This document shows, in pieces, positions 34,454 through 46,363 of a stretch of 64,000 nt of DNA. How positions within the stretch are numbered: the first letter of the stretch is position 1; every line of letters begins with the position of its first letter. Made by a program: the position numbers and the translations under genes. Origin of the DNA: Tupaia tana (Eukaryota; Chordata; Mammalia; Scandentia; Tupaiidae); assembly GCA_026018925.1 (NCBI GenBank), contig JAKSZU010000006.1:189793449-189857448 (forward strand), read 5' to 3'. Under the pieces are notes generated by a model. The model made no database searches and had not been told where the DNA came from. It was given only the letters and a program-made list of their open reading frames with translations.

Positions 34454-34531
34454 AAACTGAATTCTTATTTGAATTCTATCACAAATATCTCTCTCCTTAA
34501 GTGAAATATCTACTGATCCAACTCAAATATA

Positions 34532-34785
34532 CTGGAGCCTGCAGGTGGTGTGGAAGTTAAGGCACTGGATCACACATGGCTGACTGTGTGGCTTAAGCTC
34601 TGGACCTGGTGGTTTGAAAAGCATGTACATGCTTGCCCAAAACCCCAAGAGGAGACTGGAGGAGAAGGGGATTGCAGTGAGACCATCCTCCCTGGGGGGG
34701 GGGGGGGGGGGGGGGCATAATTTCTCATTGATTCTCTCTTATCTGGTGAATACATGTGCCCTATAGCAAAAACAGAAACAAAAAT
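34532..34785 (+). mobile_element. type A SINE with largest G-run expansion
   Basis: After CATCCTCCCT comes a run of about 22 G (34695-34716), followed by CATAATTTCTC. Tail CCCTATAGCAAAAACAG. Confidence 0.88.
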
Positions 34786-35289
34786 ACTTTATATACCATC
34801 AAGAAATTTAGGGGGGTGTATTAATAGAATACTTGTTTGTAAAGTATTGTTAATATATTTTGTGCTTGTGGTTTAGGTGAATACTAATTAATCTTACCTC
34901 AAGTTTAAGCCCTATTTCTGATTTTCTTTGTTTAGCGTTTTGTCCTAGCCACCAGCCTCTATTTTAATACAGTCAGATAAAAAGAATCAGAAACTCCCCC
35001 TTTGACAGACTTCTTCAACTTGCAAACTTTCGCTGATTTGAAAATACTTTTCTAGAACAAAAGCATGTCAACTGTCTGTCCTCGATATAAGTGAAATTAA
35101 CCTTCACTTGTACAATATTGTTATATCTTATAAATAAATAACTTCAAATTAAACATTGCATAATTTTCCCTGTTCATAGGAGAGGAGCATTTGTACACTT
35201 GACAGTATATGCTAGTGTTTCTCAAATCCTAGTCGTCTGCAAGTTCCTTGACTCTGCCTGGTTGGTAACACCTTCAGAACACAGAAGTT
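34786..35289. other. unassigned intergenic sequence
   Basis: No gene or named repeat recognised. Confidence 0.5.
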
Positions 35290-35450
35290 CAAGAGCTCGC
35301 TCTAACCAGACTGCTTGTTCCAATCCCGGATCTATTCACTTCTAAATGCAAGTGCTGTGCAAGCTACTTCATGCCTCTCTGCCTCAATTTCCTCATCAAT
35401 AAAAATGGTTGTCATGAAGATTAAATGAGATTGTTTATGCTATTATAGTT
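35290..35450 (+). mobile_element. MIR
   Basis: CCAATCCCGGATCTATTCAC, TGCCTCAATTTCCTCATCAA and GTCATGAAGATTAAATGAGA follow the MIR core. Confidence 0.7.
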
Positions 35451-35648
35451 GAAGAGTATTCAAGATATAGATTAGTAAAAATATCTTAAACTCTTTTGCC
35501 TCATTTACCATAGTCATAATTACTCAATCCAGATTGTGTTGTGTTTTCATAAGAACAAATATTAACTCACTCACACTACACAGTTATTAACATAATTTGC
35601 AAGTTAGAAAGCCCTGTTAAAAACACCTTTGAAAGTGTGAAATAATAC

Positions 35649-35904
35649 TTTTTTTTTTCTTTTGAGAGGTTTTTGCTATAGTACAGGAGCAGGCGCCAGA
35701 AAGACAGAGACAGAAAGTGAGAAATCACTCCCCAGGGGGGATGGCCAATGCTGCAATCCCTTCTCCTCCATTCTCCTCTCGGGATCTTGGGCACGCACGC
35801 ACACGCACCCGGCGTGAGTTTTAAGCCACCGGGTCCGGGACGCGAACCGCGGTCGACTACATGGGAGTCCAGCGACATAGCCATTACGCTAACTGCTGGT
35901 TCCC
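35649..35904 (-). mobile_element. type A SINE, fairly young
   Basis: GAGAGGTTTTTGCTATAG tail side, GGACGCGAACCGCGGTCGA at the B box (GGTTCGCGTCC variant), ACGCTAACTGCTGGTTCCC head. TSD not evident. Confidence 0.92.
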
Positions 35905-35931
35905 AGTAAACCTTTTAAAAAGATGTGTGAA

Positions 35932-36080
35932 CAGGGTCGGCAGCTGGCATAAAGTGCTGGACTCCCAATGGTTGTCCATGTTTTGATTCCCGGACCCAGC
36001 GGCTTGCTTTCTAACTTTCCTTTCTCTATCCCTCGCTCCAGTCAAATTAATAATAATAATAGTAAAATTAAATAAATATT
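35932..36080 (+). mobile_element. type B SINE
   Basis: Perfect 19-bp TSD TTTTAAAAAGATGTGTGAA (35913-35931 and 36081-36099). Head CAGGGTCGGCAGCTGGCATA, GGCTTGCTTTC..., tail CCAGTCAAATTAATAATAAT. Confidence 0.95.
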
Positions 36081-36437
36081 TTTTAAAAAGATGTGTGAAG
36101 GAATAAACTGCAAAATATTTTTCTCAGAGTCATCATTCACTGTTCTGTGCCTGGCCCCACAGTTTTCTGAACAGGTAAAGAAAGTTGTGCATAACATCTT
36201 CATTGCTTTTCTGGACTGAAAGCAACAGCCAAGAGAAACAGTAAAAAATAAAGTACATATTTTTAAAAATATAAAGGACGATACACAGAGAAAAAATGTA
36301 TCCACTTGGATTTTTTATTTGGATTGTATTAAATGGATGAATTAATTTGTGGAGAACTGATATTCTATCAAAGAGAATGAAGTTTCTCCTATTTTTTACA
36401 TCACTCTCTATGTCTCTTTTTAAAAAACAGTTTTTTC
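36081..36437. other. unassigned AT-rich sequence
   Basis: Nothing recognised beyond the TSD of the preceding SINE. Confidence 0.5.
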
Positions 36438-36529
36438 AGGACCAGCAGATGGTATAATGGCTACATCACTGGACTCCCACATAATAAACCACGGTTCGAG
36501 TCCTGGACCCGGAGACTTGAAATTCATGC

Positions 36530-36574
<45 letters not shown>

Positions 36575-36712
36575 ATGTCCAAGATCCTGAGAGGAGAATG
36601 CAGGAGAAAGGACTGTGGCATGGCCATTCCCCCTAGGGAGTGATTTCTCGCTTTCTGTCTCTGTCTCTCTAGCAAGAGCACATGCCCTATAGCAAAAATC
36701 TCTATATAACAA
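36438..36712 (+). mobile_element. type A SINE with internal (GT)n expansion
   Basis: GGACCAGCAGATGGTATAAT head, GGTTCGAGTCC B box intact. The GCGTGTGCGTGCGTGCCC segment is replaced by about 18 GT units (36534-36571). Tail CCCTATAGCAAAAATCTC. Confidence 0.93.
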
Positions 36713-36739
36713 ACAAATGAAGAAACAAAAAACTATTCT

Positions 36740-36778
36740 TTCTTCTTTACTTATGATAGAGTATGTCCGTGTGCAAAT

Positions 36779-36811
<33 letters not shown>

Positions 36812-36995
36812 GAACCCTCCACAAAGTCTGGTCATTTCATGATTCTCTTCTTCCGTAGTCCATCCTGTTGGATCCTGGACACTTGCATGCATGCTCAGTG
36901 TGTTTCCAGAGGGCGGGACTGGGGAATTAACATTGCACTCACTGTATGGGGTCAAGCTTCCCTGAGCATTATATTACTGCTGTACCACTGAGCTG
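36740..36995 (-). mobile_element. type C SINE-like element
   Basis: GAGAGAGA tract, TGGATCCTGGACACTTGCAT, and on the minus strand a tRNA-like ACCAGCTCAGTGGTACAGCA head. Unlike type A or B. Confidence 0.55.
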
Positions 36996-37199
36996 GTACT
37001 CTTGAAAAACAGCTTATTCTTCCTCTGTAAAGTTGGTAAGGCTTCCTGAATTATTTTAATTAAAATTTACTTTATAGCTATTATTGATTCTATGAGTGGC
37101 ATTACATAAAAGCATTTCATTCTATTATAAACTTCAATTTTATTAAATTGTCTAGCTTATTATTACTGGTGAGACCAATCATATATTTAATCTGAAAAG
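36996..37199. other. unassigned AT-rich sequence
   Basis: No feature recognised. Confidence 0.5.
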
Positions 37200-37666
37200 C
37201 TACCTCGACCACTTTACAAGTTCTTAAAGTATTGCCATTGGTTCTATTGTTTCGAGTTTTCTTTTTCTTTCTTTTTGAGAAGATGATCATGTCTCTCGAA
37301 ATTTATAAAAGTTTGTTTCAACCGTTTTAATTATCACACCTCTGTTTGACATCAAATGGACACTTTCAGTTTGAAACATTTTACTCTTAATTTTCTCCTC
37401 TCGTTCCTGTGTGACTCTTTATGTTTTGATGCTGTCACTTATTTTACTTTCCATGTCTTTCAACTTTTCCCTCATGTAGTATCCTTCCTTACTTCTTTAC
37501 GGGAGAGTTCCTGAGTCTGAACTTTCCAATTGGCTATTTTAGTCTTCAGTAGCATGTACCCTGCTTTTCGTACAGCATCTGTGTGCATTTCAAACACGAT
37601 TTTTCATATTAGATATAGTTTCATTTGACATTTTTGGGGACTGTTTTGTTCTAGCTTCAATTTGTT

Positions 37667-37699
<33 letters not shown>

Positions 37700-38112
37700 A
37701 ATGTTAACTGTATCTTTAAGCTTATTATAAAGGCTTAATCCTTCTGTTTTTAATAATATGTCCTCAGAGGGTATATGTTTTTCACTACCTTTTTTTTTTT
37801 TTTTTTTTTTTCCCTTTTCTATCATGGTAGTTTTACTCCTTTGGTTTCTGGTTATTTTTGTCTCTGAGGTCAGACTATTCTAATAGACATTCGTTACTGT
37901 CTAGTAATGGATATGAAAAGGGTCAAAAGCCAGGTTTTAGTTTTTATCTTCCCTATGAGCTTATGAGATTAAAGTGGATGATATCCAAAGCAGAATGCAG
38001 TAAACAACTGATTTCATTCCTAGTTCTTGTTATCCTCCCTGACAAATATATCGTGCTTCCTGATTTAGTACCTTGGAAAATGTATAGTCCAAATCATTGC
38101 TACCAACTTCCT
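37200..38112 (-). mobile_element. possible antisense old L1/HAL1 fragment
   Basis: T-rich with antisense-L1 character (GTCTCTGAGGTCAGAC, two long T tracts at 37671-37697 and 37791-37812). The assignment is weak. Confidence 0.35.
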
Positions 38113-38232
38113 ATTGTTCCGAGAAAGTGAAGGGCAGAGCTTATACTAAAATAAAAAATAATGGGAACCTTGATTGTTCCCCACGAGAAAGAGTAAATAG
38201 AAGGGCAGAGCTTATACTCAAAATAAAAAAAT
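38113..38232. repeat. imperfect tandem duplication, about 60-72 bp period
   Basis: ATTGTTCC...GAGAAAG...GAAGGGCAGAGCTTATACT occurs at 38113-38146 and again at 38173-38219. Both are followed by an AAAATAAAAAA run. Confidence 0.85.
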
Positions 38233-39189
38233 AAAATTGACGTGGAAAACAATAGGATCAATGTAGTTCAAGACAAAATGGGAAGTTGGAAGGTCTATTT
38301 GAAGAACTATTTCAGAAAGTATAAGAAATAATAATGTAATGTTTTAAAAAATTAATGATAAAAAAACTAAAAACACAGAAGATAGATTTATGGTGTATAG
38401 TATGGGATAGGACATTTAGCTTATGAGCAAACAAGCATGACAATTATATGTAAATATACAGGATGCTTTAATGTATGTGAACTTACAAAACTGATCAAAA
38501 AAATAATCAAAGAACAAAATTCCCAGGCTCGATAATGAAAGTAAAGCAAAAGTCAAGAGATAACACTGATGCTTTTTAGCTAAAAACAAGACAAAAGTTT
38601 ATTTACAGAGCGCTAAATCAAATATCACTCCACTTGAGCAAGATCCACAAATTGTTTGAGAGGATTCCCCTCCTTAAAAAATATAATTACCAGAGGTAGA
38701 ACAGTTCTAAGATGTAAAATGTGGTTAACTTTCCATGAGAGGATATAATGAATTCTAAAAGACATACAAGAGTTTCTAAAAACAGTACCGAGAAGCAAAG
38801 GATGCTGAGCTCACTTAATCTGCTGGTGAACTTCACTGAAAGTTGGTTTTGAAGACTTGATTTCTTTTTAATAGGCAACTGAAGCCATGAAGAGGTGGCA
38901 ACAGCTGCCATGTTGCCATTGTAGCATTTCCTCCCCAGCTGAAGAGACTATTCAGAAGAAAGGATATAGGTCAGGAAGCAGTTCTACTGACAAAACAACT
39001 GCACATTAAAATCAAATGCTTTTGCGAAAGTCATATTCCAACAGAAAATTGTGAATTCTAGTTTCTGGCTATTAAAGAAAGACCAATTTATTTTTTGGAT
39101 GATGTAGCAAACTATGCTGTAAGACATAGGGCATTTAAGGTCAAGAATATTCTCTTATTTGAGTATTACAAGTTTCTTTTAATAAACCA
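38233..39189. other. unassigned intergenic sequence
   Basis: No SINE and no gene. The minus frame at 38687-38911 has no recognisable domain. Confidence 0.5.
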
Positions 39190-39352
39190 GGTTGGGTCAC
39201 CCTATATCTTAGTGATTGAGAGAACTGACTCCCACCCAACCAACCGCTGTTTGAATCCTGGACCCAGTGGCTTGAAAAACATTCCCAAACTTTGGACAAG
39301 ATGAGAAATGGAGAGGAATAGATTATGGCAGGACCACGGCTAGTTCTGAGGG
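39190..39352 (+). mobile_element. SINE, old A-related, partial
   Basis: CAGGTTGGGTCACCCTATAT, ACTGACTCCCACCCAACCAA, GTTTGAATCCTGGACCCAGT. The 3' half is deleted. Confidence 0.65.
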
Positions 39353-39959
39353 TAGTGTTTGACCTAAGTTTATAGTATAATCCATTCTCTCCTGAATAAA
39401 GTGGTATTCATTCAGGGATGGGCTGATGACACAATTTAATCCAGTGCATTAATGTTTGATTAAAATTCCTAGAAAAAAAACTAAATAAACCTTTTGAACT
39501 TCTCCTAGAGTAAGATTTTAAGGACTTGAGTTTTCTATGTAGTCACCTTGATACCACTAGAAGAAAGCTTGAAACTGGCAGAAACGAAGTCTAGGGAAAG
39601 AGATACCCAAGAGGAAACTGACTTTGACCTAGTGATATTTCAGTCCTGAACCAACCACAACAGAAGCCAGAATTATCCATGCACTATTCATATACAAGGC
39701 CAGTTTCTTTCCCTATTTTGCCCAAGCCATTTTGAGATGGGTTTTTCATTTCAAGCCTTTAGGAAAGAATTCTGTAAAATATTTCTCTTAGTTTCTAAAT
39801 ATTCTCATTCTTTTCAGCTAAAGGATAGTAAGTAAAATAATTAAAGTACAAAATAGTGGTTGTGTCCTTGGATTAGGAATTCATGAAATTCCTTGGAACT
39901 TATTTATTGCTTCCTATGTACATTAGAAAGCATATGAAAATGAACTAGGCAAAATCTGT
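39353..39959. other. unassigned intergenic sequence
   Basis: No feature recognised. Confidence 0.5.
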
Positions 39960-40645
39960 GGCATTAGGGTGGTAGTCAGTTAGTTAGTCATGAGTGGGCA
40001 GCCCTAAGAGAAAAGCGAAAGGCTCCCCTCGCTCTGGGCACCAGGAGGGTGAGGCAATTTGCCATCTTCCTTCCTTGGGGCCTGAGGGAAGTACACAGGG
40101 ATGGTTCGTAGATTTTTCTCTTATCAAAAAGACCCAAGCAAACATTTTGGTCAACACCCTAATCCTCAAGTAAGCATTTTGGTCAATGCCCTAATTCCCA
40201 CTAGGTCAACGCCCTAATTCCCACTAGGGCAGTAAACTAATTAGACAGTCTAAATTAAAACAACCTGGCTCACATTGCGTATGTGCAATTAGGTAATCAA
40301 ATTCCTTATTCTTTACCTGTGAGAAAAGTTCGCAAGTGCAGGAGAAAACGTGCCCATTTGAATTCAAATGAAGGACATAGGTAATGTAACAGACCTCCCA
40401 CCAATAAATATTTATGACCTCTAGTAATAAAAGTAATGGTTACCCAGTACCAAGCGCGGTTGCCACCTGGCAACCTGCCCGCCCAAGACCCTTTTGGATG
40501 TACTTTCCTTTCTTTCCTATTAAATCATCTTTTCTACCTACTTCATTCGTGGTTGCAATTTCACTTTGCACGTAGGGACAGATCTCTAATTTTAGTGATC
40601 TGGACCCAAAGAACTAAGGACTTCACAACACAGCGTGATACTTTT
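39960..40645 (+). mobile_element. probable solo ERV LTR
   Basis: GC-richer block with LTR-like order: TGAGTGGGCAGCCCTAAGAG, repeated GGTCAACGCCCTAATTCC-like units at 40143-40230, GGCAACCTGCCCGCCC, TATTAAATCATC and a CT-rich stretch, then GTGATCTGGACCCAAAGAAC. No internal region is present. Family and TSD not determined. Confidence 0.5.
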
Positions 40646-40694
40646 TCATCCGTTAACATTAGGAGCATAAAATCTAGCACAGATAGGTAACAAG

Positions 40695-40850
40695 TAATCA
40701 AAAATGAGGGAAATACTTTTATTTTCACCATATAAATAAGAAAATTGAGACACTGAATTTAAGGAACTGCCTACGAAGGTGAGTAACAAGGGATGAAACT
40801 GCATACTGAGGTACTTCGACTTAAAAATTGCTAACCAGTAGATAGAAGAC
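40695..40850 (-). mobile_element. MIR-like fragment
   Basis: ATAAGAAAATTGAGACACTG then AAGGAACTGCCTACGAAGGT follows antisense MIR. Confidence 0.45.
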
Positions 40851-41019
40851 AATATTACACGTTTTCTGTGTTATATTCCTATACATCTTTATTCCATTTG
40901 TTTATTGGCAAGTGTATTATAATACAAACAGTATCATAAAGAATTTGATTGGTCTTTATCTCTGGTTCTTAGCTGGGAAATGTCAAATCCTTGGGATTTC
41001 CTGAATGAAAGAATTTCTT

Positions 41020-42010
41020 TGCTATTCACAGGGAGATTTGAGAGTTTATGCTAATGAGAAGACTCAGGATGGAACCCTGCTTATTTTATGTTATCAAGAT
41101 GATTTAGGATAGGAACAGGCCACTCCATAATAATAAACTATGTGATTAAAGGATTGGAGTTTTGAGCCACTGATACCAGCCCAAGTTCTAACCTCAAGGG
41201 AGGAAAAGGAGTCTGGAGATTGAATTCAGTCACACGGCCAATGATTCAGTCAATTATGCCTACATAATAATATGGCAGTAGAAGCTCTGGACACCAGGGC
41301 CAGCAGATGGCGTAATAGTTACATCGCTGGACTCCCATGTAGTCCAGCATGGTTTGAGTCCTAGACCCAGTGGCTTAAACCTCACTCTAGGAATGTGTGT
41401 GTGTGTGTGTGTGTGTGTGTACACCCAAGATCCCGAGAGGAGAGCGTAGGAAGAGGAATTGTGCCATGGCCATCTCCCCTGGAGGGTGGTGATTTCTCAC
41501 TTTCTGTCTTTCTGGGGAGTGCATGTGTCCTATAGCAAAAATTTCTCAAAGAAAAAAGCTCTGGACACCAAAACTCAGTGGAGCTTCCCGGTTAAAGAAC
41601 ATTTTTGATGTACCAAGAAGGTGATTTAACAGGGGAGCACTCACAGAAGCTCTGTGTTCTTTCCCAGATGGCACCCAATGTGTCTCTTTATTTGTCTAGT
41701 GTTACCAAATTATATCCTTTATAATAAAACTGTAATCATAAGGATGGTGCTTTTCAGCACTCTGAGTTGCTTCAGCCAATTATCAAACCTGAGAGGATCG
41801 TGGGAATGTCTTCATTTATAGCCAATAAGTCAGGAGTGGGGTGGCCCTTGCTGATCCCTAAGTTTGGCTAGTGAGGTAAGGGCAGTTTTGCTGAGAACCA
41901 TGCCTGTTAACTTATGGAGTCTGTCCTACTTCCAGCAGTGAGCTGCAAAACTCAATCGCAGTATGCTCACCTGGTTTTAGACTAGTTGTGCTGAAATGGA
42001 ACAAAAACAT
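41020..42010 (+). mobile_element. ancient mammalian LTR-type repeat, split by a SINE
   Basis: TTATGCTAATGAGAAGACTC, GGCCAATGATTCAGTCAATT, ATATCCTTTATAATAAAACT (polyadenylation-like), CCAATTATCAAACCTGAGAG, GATCGTGGGAATGTC and CAGTTTTGCTGAGAACCATG: the order of a widespread old LTR-type repeat. I do not give a family name. Confidence 0.55.
41297..41555 (+). mobile_element. type A SINE with internal (GT)n expansion
   Basis: Perfect 15-bp TSD AAGCTCTGGACACCA (41282-41296 and 41556-41570). GT run at 41395-41420 in the position of GCGTGTGCGTGCGTG. Tail TCCTATAGCAAAAATTTCTC. Confidence 0.95.
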
Positions 42011-42037
42011 ACACCATAATGAAATGTCACAACCTCT

Positions 42038-42295
42038 GGGGCCAGCAGGTAGTGTGGTGGTGAAGGTCCTGGACTCCCATGACCGAGGGTGATTCCATTC
42101 TGGACCTTGAGGCTTGAAACTCATGCTGGGTATGTGTGTGTGCATGCCCAAAATCCTGAGAGGAGAATAGAAGAAAAAGGATTGCAGCATGGCCAACGCC
42201 CCTCCCCCCACCCAGGGGGTGATTTCTCACTTTCTCTGTCTTTATCTCTTTCCAGAAAGTGCAGGCACCTATGACAAAAATAAATAAATACACAC
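42038..42295 (+). mobile_element. type A SINE, older subfamily
   Basis: GGGGCCAGCAGGTAGTGTGG head, GCCCAAAATCCTGAGAGGAG, CCCCTCCCCCCACCCAGGGG hairpin, tail CACCTATGACAAAAATAAAT. Confidence 0.85.
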
Positions 42296-43525
42296 ATAAA
42301 TTTAGACCTTTACAAAACTAAACAAAGACTATACCTCAAATCCAAGTTTAGTATAATAATTCCAGAGGGAGGAAAAATGTTCCCTTGGTATTTTCTCCAG
42401 TAAGGATTAGGTAGGATTTTGGAAGAGCTTTAGGGTGCTAGGGGCTGTACAAAGCTTTTGGATACAATTTGGTGAAAGATCTGTGAAGAGGAATATTTTT
42501 CAACAGCTTCACATTAGAATTACTAAGGTTCACAGCCTGTAATTGGAAGCTGAGAGAAAAACAAAAGAATTATAGCTACACCGGAAGGTAGCCATACATC
42601 AATTCCCTCCTGCATCTCATTCTGTATTAAGAATAGATTGTGTGCTTCCAAGATATTTCATTTGCTGTCAAAGTCATCTGAAGTCAGTTTAGTGGGGAGG
42701 CTTCTGAGGCTCAAGAGATTATATGACTCCAAAGTCTATAAAGCAATGGATCTAGTACTTAAATTCAGTTCATTTAATTCATAGCTTTTTTTTTTTTTCT
42801 GACATAACATACTGGTCTAAGGATTAAGATGAGCTCTTGCTAGGTCTATAAACAGGGAATGTGTATTTATAAATTTATTATTTACGATCTTTTTTTACAT
42901 GAGACAGGGGTCTTACCAGAAAACCACTCACACCGCCAGGAAGTTCTGAGTGCTGATTTAATGTCAGTGATCATGATTTTATAGGGTTTTCTACAGTAAT
43001 ATTTTCTCCAGCAAACTTGAACTACATTGGAGCTAGCATAGACTTGGCTGATGAGATTAAGGGAGAGATAAGGGTGGTTGTAAAGTTGTCAGTAATAAAT
43101 CATGAATCTAATTAAATTTTTAAAGAGATGAGACAGGAGGTAGGTGTGAATAGTAAGGATGGGAAAAGGTCAATGGTAGAACAGTTTTTATGGGGCACTT
43201 AAGGGCAGAGTGGCAGGATGCATAGGAAGATGCCAAGGTATTTTTCTAGTCTAGTCTCACTTTAAGTCCTCTGGGCTCGGGGGGCCCAAGAGGCCCAAAT
43301 GTCCCAGCTGTGTGAATTTAGAAGAAAAGATTTATAACTTGAAGTCAAACACTGGTGGATCCAAACTCAGTTTGTTTGTTTTTTTGTTTGTTTGTTTGCT
43401 TTTCCCAGTATCCTATAGACTTAAAAAGAAAACTTTCTAATGCTGTGACTATGTTCACAATTTATTTTGAGGTGGTTTAAGTGTTTGACAGATTTTTGTG
43501 TGATATTATTAATATTTGAGACTTT
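42296..43525. other. unassigned intergenic sequence
   Basis: Possible antisense MIR at 42660-42780 (weak). 42890-43320 may be an unnamed LTR-like block. No coding evidence. Confidence 0.4.
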
Positions 43526-43742
43526 TTGGAGGTTTTTGCCTTAGGGTATGCACACTCACTGCAGAGAGACAGAGATAGTGAGAACTCACCCCTCAGGAGG
43601 AATGGCCATGCCACAATCCCTCCTCCTTCATTCTCCTCCTAGGTTCTTGGGCATGCACTTCAAGCCACTGTGTCTGGGATTTGAACTGTAGTTGGGCATG
43701 TGGGAGTCCAGCAACATAACTGCTATGCAATCTGCTGGCCAC
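43526..43742 (-). mobile_element. type A SINE
   Basis: TSD AATATTTGAGACTTT (43511-43525) and AATATTTGAGACCTT (43743-43757). A deletion lies between the GGGCATGCAC and B box segments. Confidence 0.92.
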
Positions 43743-43959
43743 AATATTTGAGACCTTATATAACAGTGCCCCCTAGAAACATTCTGAAATCAGGCCCCTA
43801 GCAATTCCCTCAGTTCCAACTGTTACTTTAGGAGACTAGGAGACCTGTTCAGTCCAGTCTATCAAAACATGAAAACACTCCCAAATTCACTAATTTGTAG
43901 CCCTCGTGCCACACCTGACCTCATGTGGTAGCCAAAGTAAAAAAAATGCAAGCGCACAG

Positions 43960-44255
43960 CAAACAGTTTATTGAGTGTCTGTAAGAGAACAAACTCTCCC
44001 AGCCCCTTCAGGGATGATGTAACTCTTCCAGATTCTGTCACGCATGCAAAACCACAAAGAGTTTCATGCACAAAACTATTAAAAATATTGGAATAGTATT
44101 AAAACTACCTTCAGGTTATGTGTATAAAGTATGTGTGAAACATAACATGAATGCCGTTTCCAAGATACCTCATTATGTATGTGCAAATATTACAAAACCT
44201 GAAAAAATCCTGAAACTTGCTAGTCCCAGGTATTTTGGATAAGAGATACTTGAGC
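43960..44255 (-). mobile_element. ancient DNA transposon fragment
   Basis: TTCAGGTTATGTGTATAAAG, CAAGATACCTCATTATGTAT, CAAATATTACAAAACCTG and TATTTTGGATAAGAGATACT. Same element as 62566-62885. On the minus strand it approaches a CTCAAGTATCTCTTATCC terminus. Confidence 0.6.
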
Positions 44256-44529
44256 TATAGCAACACATTCCCAAGTGGAAAAACATTTGCTCCTGTGTAA
44301 AATAAAATAAGTAAACAGTAAACAACTTACAATAGCATATAAGTTATACATTTTGATGCATCAATAATATATGTATTTCTAGAAAATTCATCATGAAATG
44401 ACTGTTTTTCATATATCTTCTAATGCCACGACATGATAATTTATATTACATATACACATACATTTACACATATATTAAACTAATATTTTAATATCAACTT
44501 GTAATGTTTCTTAAGCTTGTATCTTTCAT

Positions 44530-44735
44530 GAAAAAGACAGACAAGGAGGGAGAGGGAAAGAAAGAGAAGGATCTCACGCCATAACCCTTCCCCCAGCCTT
44601 CCCAGCCAGCCAGGATCATAAGTGCACATGAACCCACCCATCATGTGCAGGTCCTTCCAGGAGCTGAACCCGTCTTTAGATGGCTCCAACTTTGCAGTGT
44701 CAAGCTGCCACTGAGCCACCACAGCTGAACCCAAA
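44530..44735 (-). mobile_element. type C SINE-like element
   Basis: GACAGACAAGGAGGGAGAGG tract, CCTTCCCAGCCAGCCAGGAT, CAGGTCCTTCCAGGAGCTGA, GCCACTGAGCCACCACAGCT. Confidence 0.5.
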
Positions 44736-45201
44736 CCCACAGATTCATGCAGACATGTTCTGTTATCTAGTATGTTTTACATTTTCCCCATGAAATAAAA
44801 TATGCAACTGCAATGAACAAATAACCAATAAATAATTTTGTACATTTCATTCCATACATTTTCTCATTCAGGAGAATGTCTAATGTGCTTAAAGGCAATT
44901 AGTAACAAACTTTAATACATTTCAACCACTATTTGGCATTGTTGTCACATATGAATGTTCCCATGCAAAAATATTTCCCTTTACTTTGTTCCAAGTAGTA
45001 AGAATATTAGTGAAGGTTTAATTTCTATAATTTAATTTGTCAAAGAATAGCTTTTTCTCTTTCTGATCATGTCATTTTTACAGCATAAAATCCATTATTG
45101 TTTAATAATTATTTATACATTTACTGGAAATATCCCATTATTTTCTTGAATCTAACATGAGATTTCAAAAATTTAGGAAAGGATGTAAAAAGTTAAAAAT
45201 A
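44736..45201. other. unassigned AT-rich sequence
   Basis: No feature recognised. Confidence 0.5.
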
Positions 45202-45455
45202 GGGTGGGCTGGTGGCATGGCAGTTAAAGTGACTGATCCCACATGACTGACTGTGTGGTCTGAGTTCCGGACCCAGTGGCTTAAAAAATATACTGGGCAC
45301 GTGTGCATGTGTGCCTACAATCCCAAGAGGAAAATGGAGAAGGGATTTGCAGCGTGGCCATTCCTTTAGGGGGTGTTTTTTCACTTTTCCTCTCTTTTTC
45401 TCTGTCTTCAGTGAGTACACATGCTTTATAGCAAAATTAAAAATAAAAGTAAACC
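45202..45455 (+). mobile_element. type A SINE, old copy
   Basis: GGTGGGCTGGTGGCATGGCA head, GAGTTCCGGACCCAGTGGCT, GCCTACAATCCCAAGAGGAA, tail ATGCTTTATAGCAAAATTAA. Confidence 0.82.
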
Positions 45456-45726
45456 AAAGAAAAGAAAAATAAATGAAAAACGCTAAAAAAATACATATAG
45501 TATAAAGTGAAGTTTGTTTTCTTTTTTAGCCTTATCTCAGGGTAGTGAAAACATTAGATTTTTGTATTTTCCTTTTTGCCAGCGACTCTTATGTTCCTAG
45601 ACAGTTATTTCTCTAAGATCAACAAAAGAGTATACAGATATACTATTATAAATAAAAGTCACAAACAATAAACAAAGAGGGCTAATAGCATTGCTTTGTA
45701 TTTTTCTTGAATTTCTTTTGTTTACT

Positions 45727-46130
45727 GGGAGAGAGAGAGAGAAGGAGAGAGAGAGAGAGAGAGCATGCAACTCTTCAGAGGGTTTCATGCTACAATCTTC
45801 CCACAGCCTTCCAGCCATCGAGGATCCTGGGCATGTTCAGGTCCACCCGGAGCCAAACTCCATTGCTGTGCAGTGGTGCATCCCCCACCCCCACCTCTAG
45901 CACATGGTTGACCTATAATAACATCTCTATTGTGTGTGTGTTTTACTTTTCCATGAGAGAGAAAGAGACAGACAGACAGTGCCCTGACGTTGGAATCACT
46001 CCCACTTCCGCCATTTCAGGATCACGGCACACACATGCCCAGCACACTCAGGCAGATCTCTGGATGTAAACCAGAACCATTCCATGTGGCACAACCTCAA
46101 AAGAGCATCGTGTTTTCCTGCTGTGCCTCT
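45727..46130 (-). mobile_element. two adjacent type C SINE-like elements
   Basis: First 45727-45920 (GAGAGAGA tract, CCTTCCAGCCATCGAGGATC, CAGGTCCACCCGGAGCC). Second 45940-46130 (GAGAGAAAGAGACAGACAGA, CCATTTCAGGATCACGGCAC, CCAGCACACTCAGGCAG). Confidence 0.5.
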
Positions 46131-46181
46131 GGCCAGCTCTTACTGTTTAATTTTTAAATGTTGTTTCAGTACATCTTTCTT

Positions 46182-46363
46182 TTTAAAGAATCATTTGTTT
46201 CATTGTATGTATTATTATTATTATTTATTTTTCTATAGGGCATGTGTTCTCACCAGTGAGAGACAGAGAGACAGTGAGAAAGCAAACTGCCATGTTCCGG
46301 ACTTGAACTGTGGTTGGTTATGTGGGAGTCCAGCACCTTAACCACCATGCCACATGCTGGCCC
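46182..46363 (-). mobile_element. type B SINE
   Basis: TSD starting TCAGTACATCTTT (46166 and 46364). TTATTATTATTTATTTTTCT tail side, TTCCGGACTTGAACTGTGG, CACATGCTGGCCC head. Confidence 0.92.
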
